NCBI RefSeq assembly: GCF_024054195.1
Contig: NZ_JAMXLB010000001.1
Location: 2,123,085 to 2,187,084, forward strand
Direction: 5' to 3'
Length of the DNA stretch: 64,000 nt
Origin: Flavobacterium sp. NRK F7
GTDB taxonomy: Bacteria; Bacteroidota; Bacteroidia; Flavobacteriales; Flavobacteriaceae
Shown here: positions 8,321 through 18,038 of the stretch, piece after piece
Layout: each line of letters starts with the position of its first letter
Position numbering within the stretch: the first letter of the stretch is position 1
Position numbers and translations under genes: made by a program
The notes under the pieces: model-generated
What the model was told of the DNA's origin: nothing
Databases searched by the model: none
What the model saw: the letters and a program-made list of their open reading frames with translations, nothing else

Positions 8321-9040
8321 TTATTCCATAGTTTCTTGCATCGTATGATATACATTCATTACATCATCATCTTCTTCAATCTTTTCTAATAATTTTTCAA
8401 CATCGGCAACTTGTTCAGGGTTGAGTTCCTTTGTAACTTGAGGAATACGTTCAAAACCAGAAGATAAAATTTCTAAACCTCTATTTTCTAATTCTTTTTG
8501 GATAGCACCAAAGCTTTCAAAAGGAGCATACATAACAATTCCATCTTCATCTGCAAAAATTTCTTCCACCCCAAAATCAATCATTTCTAGTTCTAGTTCT
8601 TCTACATCTTGACCTTCTGCAGGTATTCTAAAATTACAAGTATGGTCAAACATAAATTCAACAGAACCTTGAGTACCCATAGTCCCATTACATTTATTGA
8701 AATAACTTCTAATATTTGCTACAGTTCTATTGTTGTTATCTGTTGCTGTTTCAATTAAAATGGCAATACCATGTGGTGCATAGCCTTCAAACAATACTTC
8801 TTTATAGTTAGCAGTATCTTTATCAGATGCTTTTTTGATAGCACGTTCTACATTATCTTTAGGCATATTTGCAGCCTTAGCATTTTGTATTACAGCTCTT
8901 AGTCTAGCATTCGTTTCAGGATTTGGACCACCTTCTTTTACAGCAATAACTATATCTTTTCCGATTCGTGTGAACGTTTTAGCCATTGCTGACCAACGTT
9001 TCATTTTACGTGCTTTTCTAAATTCAAATGCTCTTCCCAT
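8321..9040 (-). CDS. yebC: YebC/PmpR family DNA-binding regulator
   Basis: 239 residues, the full family length. Family landmarks are the N-terminal RKARKMKRWSAMAKTFTRIGK, the NARLRAVIQNAKAANMPKDNVERAIKK block near 45-70, the GYAPHGIAILIETATDNNNRT stretch near 90-110 and the acidic C-terminus. YebC proteins are cytoplasmic. They have been described as DNA-binding regulators, and more recently some members have been tied to relief of ribosome stalling at proline runs, so the role is not settled. It is a single gene with its own consensus promoter (9063-9093) and terminator (8275-8300). Confidence 0.93.
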   Translation of the reverse strand: MGRAFEFRKARKMKRWSAMAKTFTRIGKDIVIAVKEGGPNPETNARLRAVIQNAKAANMPKDNVERAIKKASDKDTANYKEVLFEGYAPHGIAILIETATDNNNRTVANIRSYFNKCNGTMGTQGSVEFMFDHTCNFRIPAEGQDVEELELEMIDFGVEEIFADEDGIVMYAPFESFGAIQKELENRGLEILSSGFERIPQVTKELNPEQVADVEKLLEKIEEDDDVMNVYHTMQETME

Positions 9041-9062
9041 TTCTAAATTGTTTTAATCGCAG

Positions 9063-9093
9063 CAAAAATAATTTTTTTACAGTCAATATCAAA
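9063..9093 (-). promoter_or_regulatory. Promoter of yebC
   Basis: Minus strand: -33 TTTG at 9093-9090, 19-base spacer, -7 TATTTTTG at 9070-9063. Both halves match the Bacteroidota primary sigma consensus. Predicted start near 9057, leader of about 17 bases. Confidence 0.7.
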
Positions 9094-9241
9094 ATAAGTT
9101 AAAAAATAAAGCTAGTTTAGGTATTTTTAAGATAATTTAAAAGAAGGTAATTCTAATTCAATAATAGATTAAATGCAAATAATCCATTTTTTTTAAATAA
9201 TTTTATACTATTGCGAAATAATTCCTATAAACAAAAAATGA

Positions 9242-12082
9242 ATGGGTAAAAATATTTACAATTTAATCAATTGGTTTTTTAGAAGGCCAAGAGCTTCTGG
9301 GTTAATCGTTTTTATTAGTTTATCTCTTATTTTTACCTATATCGCTTTTCAACAATATAAAATCGATAAAGAGAATAGACGAGTAGAAATGACAAATACA
9401 TTGCATGCGATTACTCAAAATATTGATCAAACCCTCAAAAATTGCTATACTACCACATTAACTTTAGCTTTAACAATTGATGATAATGGAATTCCTAAGG
9501 ATTTTGATGTAATAGGAAGAAAGCTATTAGCATCTAATAGCAGTATTAATGCGGTTCAAATGGTTCCCAATGGAATTATTAAATATACCTATCCTTTAGC
9601 GGGTAATGAAAAAGCAACGGGATTGGATATATTAAAATCAGATTATCTACAAGAAGAAGCTTTAAAGTCAATTGAAACGCAAAAAATGTATTTTGCTGGA
9701 CCTTTTGAGCTTAAACAAGGAGGCCAAGGTATTGTAGGAAGGCTTCCTGTATATATAAAAGATAAATTTTGGGGTTTTTCAGCTGTAATCATTAAGATGG
9801 AAACCCTTCTTGAGACCTCAGGAATTAATTCGATTAATAGTCAGAACTTCAGTTTTCAATTATCTAAGATAAACCCAAAGACCTCAGAAGAAGTCTATTT
9901 TTTACCTCAAACAGTTTCTTTCAAAAAAGACAATTATGTAAGTAGTTTTGTTCCAGATGGTGATTGGAATTTATATATTCTTGATAAGAAAGCAAAAATG
10001 TTGTTTTACCGGTTTTTGTTGAAAATTATATTTGGTATTTTACTGGCATTAACGTTTACTTTTTTTATTATTTTATTATTGAAAAAACCGGAGCAATTGG
10101 AGCAATTGGTAAAAGAACAAGCCAATAAATTAGTAAGTAGTGAATTGCGATTTAAGACTATTTTTGAACAAGCTGCTTTAGGGATTGCAAATGTTGATGG
10201 AGCAACGGGAAGGTTTATTGAAATTAATGATAAGTTCTGCAAAATAGTGGGGTATACCGAAAGCGAAATGAAAGAAAAGAGCTTTCAAGAAATAACGCAT
10301 CCAGATGACTTACCTAAAGATCTAGAATTACTTGAGAAAGTAAATAAAAGAATAATCAAACAATATTCTCTTGAAAAAAGATATTTTGATAATGAAGGAA
10401 AAATTGTTTGGGTGAATCTAACCGTAACTCCTTTATTAATAGATAACGATTCAAATACTTTTACATTAATTTCGATTGTTGAAGACATAACCCTTAAAAA
10501 AGAAACGGAAGAATTAATAAAAAAGAGCGAAAACCACTTTAAAAGTCTTTTCGAAGATTCACCTTTACCCTTAAGAGAAGAAAATTTTTCGCAAGTAAAA
10601 AAGTATTTGCAAAATTTAGAATTATTAGGAAAAGATGTCGATTTTGTGAATAACTATTTAGAAAAGAACAAAAAAGTGGTAGAAGAGGCTTATTCGTTAA
10701 TTCGATTGAATAATGTAAATCAAGCGTGTTTAAACTTATATCAAGTAAAGACGATTCAAGAACTTATTTCTTATAAACCCGCTTTGTTTAATAAAAGAGC
10801 TTTTGCCGATTTTAAAAACCAATTAATAGCCATTACTCAAAACAAGAAACAATTTGTACTAGACACAATAATTAAAAATGCTAATGGAGAATTAAGATAT
10901 ATCGATTTAAGATGGAATGTAATTCGGGGTTATGAAGACTCTCTAAATAGAATTATTGTATCTACTGAAGATATTACAGATAGAAAGTCTAACGAACAAA
11001 TTATATTAAATTCACAGCAACGTATTGCTTCTTTAATTAATACAATTGATGGAATTGTTTGGGAATGTGATGCTGCTACTTTTGAATTTACTTTCATTAG
11101 TAAAAAAGTTGAGCATATTTTAGGGTACACAGATGAAGAATGGTTATCGGAAAAAGATTTTTGGAAAAATCATATCTACGAAGAAGATAGAGCTAGCGTC
11201 ATCCATTTTTGTACCGAGCAAACAAAAAATAATTTAGATCATGATTTTGAGTATCGAATGATTGCTAAAGATGGTTCGGTAGTTTGGTTACGTGACATTA
11301 TTAATGTGGTGGTTGAGGATGGTAAAGTAGTTAGTTTAAGAGGAATTATGATTAATATAACTAAAACGAAAGAGATTGAAAAAGAATTACACAATTCTTT
11401 TAATTTGGTTTCTGAACAAAATAAACGTCTTTTAAACTTTTCTTATATTGTTTCTCATAATTTAAGATCACATACCAGTAATATAAGTTCTTTAATTGGA
11501 TTAATTGAGATTACTGAAGATGAAAAGGAAAAAGAAGAAATGTTAGGAATGTTAAAAACCGTTTCTGGTTCCTTAAATGAAACGATGATTAATTTAAATG
11601 AAGTGGTTAATATTCAAACGAATATTAGTTTGACTATTGAAAAAATTAATCTTTTAAATTATATAGAAGCAGCTTTACAATTATTGGCTCCTCTAATTAA
11701 AGAGAAAAATGTAAGTGTAATACATGAAATTAATCCGCATATTGAAGTAAATTATAATTCAGCCTATATGGAAAGTATTCTTTATAACATACTTTCCAAT
11801 GCTATTCGATATAGTCATCCAAACCGTAAGCCAACTATTACCATAAGATATTATCTAGAAAATGAGTTTAAAGTAGTTGAAATTTCAGATAATGGAATTG
11901 GAATTGATTTAGTAAAAAATAAAGACAAAATCTTTGGGATGTATAAGACTTTTAGTAAATATACAGATTCAAAAGGAATTGGTTTGTTTATTACGAAAAA
12001 TCAAGTGGAAGCCATGGGAGGAACTATTACTGTAGAAAGTAAGCTAGACGAAGGAACGACTTTTAAAATCTATATTCTATGA
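9242..12082 (+). CDS. CHASE/multi-PAS sensor histidine kinase
   Basis: 946 residues. A membrane segment at about 17-35 is followed by a periplasmic CHASE-type sensor (about 55-240; e.g. FDVIGRKLLASNSSINAVQMVPNG), a second membrane segment (about 255-282), and PAS/PAC units near 300-420, 430-575 and 590-715. The phosphoacceptor box is SHNLRSH with His739; a HATPase_c domain at about 835-946 shows the N box (ILSNAIRYSHP), G1 (DNGIGI) and G2 (SKGIGLFI). The H-box His-Asn-Leu-Arg is typical of Bacteroidota PAS kinases. The stop overlaps the response regulator start (ATGA), so both are co-translated. The ATG at 9238 is out of frame and closes at once, so 9242 is the start. Confidence 0.93.
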   Translation: MGKNIYNLINWFFRRPRASGLIVFISLSLIFTYIAFQQYKIDKENRRVEMTNTLHAITQNIDQTLKNCYTTTLTLALTIDDNGIPKDFDVIGRKLLASNSSINAVQMVPNGIIKYTYPLAGNEKATGLDILKSDYLQEEALKSIETQKMYFAGPFELKQGGQGIVGRLPVYIKDKFWGFSAVIIKMETLLETSGINSINSQNFSFQLSKINPKTSEEVYFLPQTVSFKKDNYVSSFVPDGDWNLYILDKKAKMLFYRFLLKIIFGILLALTFTFFIILLLKKPEQLEQLVKEQANKLVSSELRFKTIFEQAALGIANVDGATGRFIEINDKFCKIVGYTESEMKEKSFQEITHPDDLPKDLELLEKVNKRIIKQYSLEKRYFDNEGKIVWVNLTVTPLLIDNDSNTFTLISIVEDITLKKETEELIKKSENHFKSLFEDSPLPLREENFSQVKKYLQNLELLGKDVDFVNNYLEKNKKVVEEAYSLIRLNNVNQACLNLYQVKTIQELISYKPALFNKRAFADFKNQLIAITQNKKQFVLDTIIKNANGELRYIDLRWNVIRGYEDSLNRIIVSTEDITDRKSNEQIILNSQQRIASLINTIDGIVWECDAATFEFTFISKKVEHILGYTDEEWLSEKDFWKNHIYEEDRASVIHFCTEQTKNNLDHDFEYRMIAKDGSVVWLRDIINVVVEDGKVVSLRGIMINITKTKEIEKELHNSFNLVSEQNKRLLNFSYIVSHNLRSHTSNISSLIGLIEITEDEKEKEEMLGMLKTVSGSLNETMINLNEVVNIQTNISLTIEKINLLNYIEAALQLLAPLIKEKNVSVIHEINPHIEVNYNSAYMESILYNILSNAIRYSHPNRKPTITIRYYLENEFKVVEISDNGIGIDLVKNKDKIFGMYKTFSKYTDSKGIGLFITKNQVEAMGGTITVESKLDEGTTFKIYIL

Positions 12083-12471
12083 AAAAAAAATCAATATGGA
12101 TAATTGATGATGATGCCATCTATAAATTTGTTATTCAAAAGCTAATTGCCAAATCAGATTTATTTGATGAGGTAAAAACATTTTCAAATGGAGAAGAAGC
12201 TTCTAATGCTCTTAAAAATGAAGTAAACGAGAATACGTTGTTACCAGATATTATTCTTCTGGATATTGAAATGCCGCGTATGGATGGATGGGAATTTATG
12301 TCGGAAATTGAAGCTTTTCTAAAAAAAGAGAATCAAAAAAATATCAAAATTTTTATGTCTAGTTCATCTATAGCATTTGAAGACAAAGAAAAAGTAGATA
12401 GCAATCCTAATATTAATGGTTATTTAACAAAGCCGATTTCATATGATGATTTATTACAAATAGCGATATAA
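12079..12471 (+). CDS. Single-domain response regulator
   Basis: 130 residues, a receiver domain alone. The acidic pocket Asp10-Asp12 (IIDDD), phosphoacceptor Asp62 (ILLDIEMPRMDG), Ser94/95 in place of the switch Thr, and Lys118 (TKP) are all present. There is no output domain, so it must act by protein contact or as a phosphate relay. The 4-base ATGA overlap with the sensor kinase makes it the natural partner. The next gene is convergent 16 bp away. Confidence 0.92.
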   Translation: MKKKSIWIIDDDAIYKFVIQKLIAKSDLFDEVKTFSNGEEASNALKNEVNENTLLPDIILLDIEMPRMDGWEFMSEIEAFLKKENQKNIKIFMSSSSIAFEDKEKVDSNPNINGYLTKPISYDDLLQIAI

Positions 12472-12487
12472 TAAAAACCGAAGTGTC

Positions 12488-14521
12488 TCATTTTTCAATA
12501 AGACGATCTAAAATGGTTAAAGCTTCAGAAATAAGAGCACTTGACTGGATTTCTTCTTTTTGTTTTTCTGAAAATTGTTCTAAGAAACTACTTTCTAATG
12601 ATGCTTTTTTTAAATCATACGAGTTTTTTGCTATAGTGAAAGGAAACTTTTCTTTATACAAGGTGGTCACTTTTTCAAATATAAAAGAAGATTCATTAAT
12701 ATCATCAAAAACCCCATCAAAAGTAAGAGGAATCATTTTTTCTTTTTTATTTATAAGATAAGAATCGATATCTTTATTAATGTCGTTTATAGCATTAAAA
12801 TAAGCACTTTGTATAATTCTTTCTTTACTCTCCTTTACAATGTAAGAAAAATCATTATTGTATATTTTGTATCGTGATTGAGTTTTAATTTCATCATTAA
12901 GAAGAACCGTTTTAAACTCTTTTTCACGAGACACAACTTGCTCAAATAAATTGGGAACTTCAATGTCAGGAATTATTCCAGTGGCTTGATGACTTTTGCC
13001 CGTAATTCTATAAAATTTTTGGACGGTTAAATTAACAAAATCCTTATTCCATTCAGTGTCTTCAATAGGTACAATACTTTGCATAGTTGCTTTTCCATAA
13101 GAAGGATTGCCTAAAATTAGGGCTCTCTTATAATCTTGTAAAGCATTGGCAAAAAGTTCACTTGCTGAAGCAGAAAATCCATTTACCAGTAATATAATAG
13201 GTTCATTAAAAAGTACCCCTTTATTGTAATCTTTTAAGACCGTTTGATTTTTTTCATTATCTACTGCAATGGTAATTGGACCAGAATCAATAAATAATCC
13301 AGCGAGTTTAATTGCTTCGTCTACATTCCCTCCACCATTGTATTGTAAATCGATGATAAGACCTTTTACATTATCTATTTTGAGTTTGATAATTTCTTTG
13401 GCAACATCATTAGATAAGGTGTTTAAACCATAGTCTGAAGAATAAAAACTAGGGATTTTAATATAACCAAAATTATTTTTTAAATGTAATACATAACTAT
13501 AAGCTGAATTTTCAAACGCTTTCATGATTTTCTTTTCAAGAAGGACATTGAAAGTTTCCCCATTCTTTTTTCTAAATGTAAATTCTAATTCTTTATAATT
13601 ATCTGAATAAATGAGGTTTGAAATAAGATCAATAGAGCTACAACTCACAGGGTGTTCTTCCTCTTTGTATTTAATTTTTAATACTTGATCTCCTGCTTCA
13701 ATCTTTTCATTTTCAAATGCGGAGCTTCCTGGAATAATATCGCTTACAAAAACTTCATCGTTCTCATTTGCGTCAAAGAGAATTCCAAACGAACTGTTTA
13801 CAGCATTTACACTAGACAAGAAATTTGATTTTTCGTCATAGGAAAAGTAATCGGTATGCGGATCAAAGTAATTGCAAAATGATTTAAAAAAAATAGTTTT
13901 AATTTCCTCTTGAAAAGAATTTTCATCCCGTAATTGATTCTTAATTCTACATTTAAAAGTATCAAATGTTTTTAATTTTTCTGTATTGGATAATGTTACA
14001 AAATGCTGCTGTAATGAATCCTTATTTTTACTCATAAAAGCAATATTTTTCAAAGCTTCATAAGTAATTAATTTTTTCAGAATTTTTTTAATACCTTTTT
14101 CATCATTGTAAAAACTGTTTTCGTTTTTTGTAAAAAATAAGGTGTCATTGGTATTTAATCCAATATTTTCAGTTTCTAAAATTTCAATGTTTTTTAATTT
14201 TCTTTCTAAACCTTTTTTGTAATACTTAGCAATTTCATCCAAAAAAGAACAATCTTGATTTGTAATGTAATTATCGATTTGATATTGATGTTTTGTTAAT
14301 ATATCATATTCCGATTGTAAAAAGACATTTTTTTCTCGATCTAGTTTCTCGATAATAGTTTTAAAAACATAAGAAGAAAGACTATCATCAACCAATTTAG
14401 GTTGGTAATGATAGCCTTGAATTAATGCATTTATTTTAGAAATAGTGGCACAATTTTCTTGTTTACTTTGGGAAAAAATAAAATTGAGAGTAAGTAAAAA
14501 AAAATAGGCCTTTATTTTCAT
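12488..14521 (-). CDS. S41 tail-specific protease (Prc/CtpA-like)
   Basis: 677 residues. A signal peptide (MKIKAYFFLLTLNFIFSQ) is followed by an N-terminal Tsp-like helical domain with the pattern LDREKNVFLQSEYD (60-73), a PDZ domain (about 235-330; VSDIIPGSSAF) and the S41 core. Catalytic Ser452 (NGFSASASE) and Lys477 (NPSYGKATM) are 25 residues apart, as in E. coli Tsp. The protein is shorter than typical 700-730-residue homologues but lacks no core motif. It should act in the periplasm on C-termini of envelope proteins. The start is 1 base after the gcvT stop, which implies an operon although the functions differ. Confidence 0.9.
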   Translation of the reverse strand: MKIKAYFFLLTLNFIFSQSKQENCATISKINALIQGYHYQPKLVDDSLSSYVFKTIIEKLDREKNVFLQSEYDILTKHQYQIDNYITNQDCSFLDEIAKYYKKGLERKLKNIEILETENIGLNTNDTLFFTKNENSFYNDEKGIKKILKKLITYEALKNIAFMSKNKDSLQQHFVTLSNTEKLKTFDTFKCRIKNQLRDENSFQEEIKTIFFKSFCNYFDPHTDYFSYDEKSNFLSSVNAVNSSFGILFDANENDEVFVSDIIPGSSAFENEKIEAGDQVLKIKYKEEEHPVSCSSIDLISNLIYSDNYKELEFTFRKKNGETFNVLLEKKIMKAFENSAYSYVLHLKNNFGYIKIPSFYSSDYGLNTLSNDVAKEIIKLKIDNVKGLIIDLQYNGGGNVDEAIKLAGLFIDSGPITIAVDNEKNQTVLKDYNKGVLFNEPIILLVNGFSASASELFANALQDYKRALILGNPSYGKATMQSIVPIEDTEWNKDFVNLTVQKFYRITGKSHQATGIIPDIEVPNLFEQVVSREKEFKTVLLNDEIKTQSRYKIYNNDFSYIVKESKERIIQSAYFNAINDINKDIDSYLINKKEKMIPLTFDGVFDDINESSFIFEKVTTLYKEKFPFTIAKNSYDLKKASLESSFLEQFSEKQKEEIQSSALISEALTILDRLIEK

Positions 14522-14522
14522 G

Positions 14523-15605
14523 TTATTTCTTGTAAAATGGCAATTTTACCACTTTTGCTTTTACATCTTTATTGCGAATACGAATGAATATCTCTGAATC
14601 GATACCAGATAAAGCCGTTGGTACATAACCTAAACCAATAGCAATTCCTAAAGAAGGTGATTGAGTTCCAGAAGTTACGATTCCCACAACATTTCCATTG
14701 GCATCTGCAATTTCATAATCATGTCTTGGAATACCTCTTTCAACCATTTCAAATGCAACTAATTTGCGAGTAACGCCTTCTTCTTTTTGTTTTTTAAGAT
14801 TTTCCGAGTTGGTAAACTCTTTCGTAAATTTAGTAATCCATCCTAATCCTGCCTCTAAAGGAGAAGTAGTATCATTAATATCATTTCCATAGAGACAGAA
14901 TCCCATTTCTAAGCGTAAAGTGTCTCTAGCAGCTAATCCAATGGGTTTAATACCAAAAGCGGCACCTGCTTCAAATACTTTATTCCAAATTTGTTCTACT
15001 TGGTCATTTTTACAATAAATTTCAAAACCACCAGATCCTGTATATCCAGTAGCAGAAATAATCACATGTTCAAAACCGGCAAAATCAGCTACTTCAAAAT
15101 GATAGTATTTAATCGCTGCTAAATCGATAGAACTTAAAGGTTGCATGGCTTCTACAGCTTTCGGTCCTTGAATAGCAAGTAAAGAATAGTCATCTGAAAG
15201 ATTTTTCATTTCAACATCTAAATCATTATGAACGGAAATCCATTCCCAATCTTTTTCAATGTTAGAAGCATTTACCACAAGTAAATATTGTTCTTCTTTA
15301 ATTCGATATACAATCAAATCATCTACAATTCCTCCTTCATTGTTTGGTAAACAAGAATATTGAGCTCTTCCAATTTCTAAAACTGAAGCATCATTAGAGG
15401 TTACTTTTTGAATTAAGGCTAAAGCATTTTTACCCGTTAATAAAAATTCTCCCATGTGCGAAACATCAAAAACGCCTACTGCATTTCTAACCGTTTCGTG
15501 TTCTATATTTACACCTTCATATTGAACAGGCATATTGAATCCTGCAAAAGGTACCATTTTTGCTCCTAAACTTTCGTGAATGTGAGATAAAGCTGTGTTT
15601 TTCAT
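14523..15605 (-). CDS. gcvT: Glycine cleavage system T protein (aminomethyltransferase)
   Basis: 360 residues, the standard length. It transfers the methylene group from aminomethyl-lipoyl H protein to tetrahydrofolate. Landmarks are [18 protein letters not shown] (14-31), [12 protein letters not shown], the LAIQGPKA segment, [33 protein letters not shown] and the C-terminal [11 protein letters not shown] and [11 protein letters not shown]. No other glycine cleavage gene is nearby. I looked upstream for a tandem glycine riboswitch and found none in the 120-bp gap. Confidence 0.95.
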   Translation of the reverse strand: MKNTALSHIHESLGAKMVPFAGFNMPVQYEGVNIEHETVRNAVGVFDVSHMGEFLLTGKNALALIQKVTSNDASVLEIGRAQYSCLPNNEGGIVDDLIVYRIKEEQYLLVVNASNIEKDWEWISVHNDLDVEMKNLSDDYSLLAIQGPKAVEAMQPLSSIDLAAIKYYHFEVADFAGFEHVIISATGYTGSGGFEIYCKNDQVEQIWNKVFEAGAAFGIKPIGLAARDTLRLEMGFCLYGNDINDTTSPLEAGLGWITKFTKEFTNSENLKKQKEEGVTRKLVAFEMVERGIPRHDYEIADANGNVVGIVTSGTQSPSLGIAIGLGYVPTALSGIDSEIFIRIRNKDVKAKVVKLPFYKK

Positions 15606-15652
15606 CGTTTAAATTTTGTGGTGCTAAATTAATTAAATTTACTTGATATAAA

Positions 15653-15684
15653 AATGTCTGACAAACATATATTTGCCAGACATT
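15653..15684 (-). terminator. Terminator of the L,D-transpeptidase gene
   Basis: 13-bp arms AATGTCTGACAAA / TTTGCCAGACATT with one A-C mismatch and a 6-base loop. Read on the minus strand, the 3' arm runs into TTTTTATAT, and the hairpin begins 41 bases after the L,D-transpeptidase stop. Confidence 0.75.
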
Positions 15685-15725
15685 GTAGAGATCAGTAGTT
15701 AAATTTTTCTTTTTCTTTTGCAATT

Positions 15726-16586
15726 TTAGCCTTGTTGGGCTTGATACTCATCTCTTATTTTTTCTTCTTTTTTAATATCTTCTAAATGAGGTGTAAGAAT
15801 CGTTTCTAATTCTTCCTCTGTTATTTTTAGAGCGTCTGGGTCATTTTTTAAAGCTAACCAAGGTTTTGGTGCATGGAAATCATATTTTCCAAATACAATA
15901 ACAGGAGTGCCTTTAATTTTTACTTTATCATCATTTTCTAATACCCATTGCTCTGCAAAATCAAAAAGCATTTTAGCATCTTTTTCTCTTAAACGCATAC
16001 ACGAATGTGAAGCAGGAAATCCTGGTAATTCATATTGGTGAAAACCAACTCCTAAATTGTTAGCTACATTGAAGTTCCACTTTAATAGCCATTCGTCATT
16101 TACCGTACTGGTTGTTTCTTCCGCTTTCCAATTGGTAAAGAATAATCCTGTCGGTGTTATTGCTGTTTCTTTACCCATGTTTGTAGGACCTACATGTGTT
16201 AAAATACCATATTCATAAGTCGCAAAACTTTCACTTGGATACGAAAAAAAGATTATTTTTTTAATAGAATCCAATGCTTTTACTTCAAAAGGGAAAGGTA
16301 AATAAAATTCCAAATCACCTGTTAAATCTGTTGGAACTAATATAGAATCTGTTTTTTTAAGATATGTTTCATCCATCCTGTTAACGGCTAAAAGAATGTC
16401 TATTTCCTTAGTTCCTAATGAATCTAAATTCATTTCTTTTGTATTCAAATAGGAATAAGTGTAATTTTTAGGTTTTGATCTTTCGGGTAACGCTCTTTTA
16501 AATGTAGGTTGTTCCGTTGTATTTTCTTTATTACACGATGTAAATGCAATAAAGAATATAAATAATAAGCCAGTAATTCGTTTCAT
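15726..16586 (-). CDS. L,D-transpeptidase (YkuD) lipoprotein
   Basis: 286 residues. Lipoprotein signal peptide with lipobox FTSC (Cys18), then a linker and a YkuD domain (about 108-235). The catalytic motif reads SHSCMRL with Cys196 and Arg198, and His183 (GFHQYELPG) upstream. The usual SHGC has Ser instead of Gly, a variant I believe is shared by related Bacteroidota proteins. The enzyme would form 3-3 cross-links in peptidoglycan or attach proteins to it from the outer face of the inner membrane or inner face of the outer membrane. It is a single gene with its own terminator. Confidence 0.88.
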   Translation of the reverse strand: MKRITGLLFIFFIAFTSCNKENTTEQPTFKRALPERSKPKNYTYSYLNTKEMNLDSLGTKEIDILLAVNRMDETYLKKTDSILVPTDLTGDLEFYLPFPFEVKALDSIKKIIFFSYPSESFATYEYGILTHVGPTNMGKETAITPTGLFFTNWKAEETTSTVNDEWLLKWNFNVANNLGVGFHQYELPGFPASHSCMRLREKDAKMLFDFAEQWVLENDDKVKIKGTPVIVFGKYDFHAPKPWLALKNDPDALKITEEELETILTPHLEDIKKEEKIRDEYQAQQG

Positions 16587-16601
16587 AGTAATTCATTTTT
16601 T

Positions 16602-16630
16602 CAATACTTCTGAAAACACAAAAAGTATTG
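16602..16630. repeat. Inverted repeat upstream of the L,D-transpeptidase
   Basis: 8-bp arms CAATACTT / AAGTATTG around a 13-base centre, 16-44 bp upstream of the start codon at 16586. A T-run follows only on the plus strand, so it is not a good terminator for thrC, which reads leftward. It could lie in the promoter or leader of the transpeptidase gene. Confidence 0.35.
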
Positions 16631-16723
16631 TTTTTAACATTTGGTAAAATTGAAAAAAATACTAGCCTATTGCTTTATAATATTTTGAATAAAATTTATA
16701 CAATTATCAGAATTGCTTAAATC

Positions 16724-18013
16724 TTATTTCAAAAGAAACTCTTTTAAATCATCGTATTCTTTTATCGGAATACTTTTCTTGTTTTTATTTAAAACGGTTT
16801 GTATCTGTTTTGGTATTTCTAATGTAATCGATAAAGTAGGTTCTACTATATCTAAAAATTTTATTGGATGCGCCGTTTCTAAAAAGAAACCAATACTTTC
16901 AGGTTGTAATGCTAATTCTCTTTGTAAACCCAAATAGCCAACAGCTCCATGTGGTTCAGCAATATAATTTGAATTGGAATAAATCGATTGCATGATTTCT
17001 TTAGTTTCTTTATCGGAATACGAATAAGAGGAGAAATCTTTTTCAAAGGCCTTTAAATCATTAGCATACATTTCTTGAATTCTAACGAAATTACTTGGAT
17101 TTCCTACGTCCATTGCATTTGAAATCGTGGCTACAGATGGTTTGGGTTGGTAAACACCATTTTTTAAAAACCTGGGAACCGTATCATTTGCATTAGTAGT
17201 AGCTACAAAATGGTGTATAGGTAATCCCATTTTTTTGGCTAAAATACCCGCACAGATATTTCCAAAATTGCCACTAGGACAAGACGTAATAATGGGTTTG
17301 TTGTATTTTTTTAATTCTTTGTAGGCAAAAAAGAAATAAAACATTTGTGGTAACCAACGTGCAATATTAATTGAATTGGCTGAAGTGAGGTTTTTATGTT
17401 TCAAATCTGGATCTAAAAAGGCTCTTTTAACCATATCTTGGCAATCATCAAAAACGCCATCAACTTCCAAAGCTGTTATATTCTGACCTAAGGTAGTTAG
17501 TTGTCTTTCTTGGATATCACTTACTTTTTTTGAAGGGTAGAGGATGACTACCTCCACACCTTTGACACCTAAAAAACCACTAGCTACAGCACCACCTGTA
17601 TCACCAGAAGTCGCTACTAGCACAGTATTGTTAGTATCCTTGTCTTTATTAAAGTAGCCTAAGCAACGTGACATAAATCGGGCACCAACATCTTTAAAAG
17701 CCATAGTTGGACCATGAAATAATTCTAGTGAAAAGACATTGCTTTCTAGTTGTACTAAAGGAAATTCAAATGACAAAGTTTCTGATATAATCTTTTTTAA
17801 TTCTTTTTCAGGAATTTCATTTCCAATATAGGGTTGTATTGTTTTAAAAGCAATTTCTTCATGAGAAAGACTTTCGATAGAATTAAAGAAAGAAGTTTCT
17901 AATTTTGGGATTTCATTTGGAAAATAAAGCCCTTTATCTGGAGCTAAACCATTGGTAACTGCTTCTTGGAAAGAAACTAAATGTTCTTTATTATTTAAAC
18001 TATAGTATTGCAT
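16724..18013 (-). CDS. thrC: Threonine synthase
   Basis: 429 residues from the ATG at 18013 (MQYYSLNNKEHLVSF). An upstream in-frame ATG at 18064 would overlap thrB and add 17 residues not typical of the family, so I prefer 18013. The enzyme converts O-phosphohomoserine to threonine with PLP. The PLP lysine lies in PTMAFKDVGARF, and the phosphate-binding region is TSGDTGGAVASGF. The motif order is that of the ThrC group with an N-terminal domain (VSFQEAVTNGLAPDKGLYFP). It is the last gene of thrABC, 25 bp after thrB. Confidence 0.95.
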   Translation of the reverse strand: MQYYSLNNKEHLVSFQEAVTNGLAPDKGLYFPNEIPKLETSFFNSIESLSHEEIAFKTIQPYIGNEIPEKELKKIISETLSFEFPLVQLESNVFSLELFHGPTMAFKDVGARFMSRCLGYFNKDKDTNNTVLVATSGDTGGAVASGFLGVKGVEVVILYPSKKVSDIQERQLTTLGQNITALEVDGVFDDCQDMVKRAFLDPDLKHKNLTSANSINIARWLPQMFYFFFAYKELKKYNKPIITSCPSGNFGNICAGILAKKMGLPIHHFVATTNANDTVPRFLKNGVYQPKPSVATISNAMDVGNPSNFVRIQEMYANDLKAFEKDFSSYSYSDKETKEIMQSIYSNSNYIAEPHGAVGYLGLQRELALQPESIGFFLETAHPIKFLDIVEPTLSITLEIPKQIQTVLNKNKKSIPIKEYDDLKEFLLK

Positions 18014-18038
18014 GATAGATAGATATTGCTTTTTAAAT

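Noticed and set aside
15606..15725. Glycine riboswitch upstream of gcvT
   Set aside because: No tandem aptamer pattern; the only hairpin is the terminator of the neighbouring gene.
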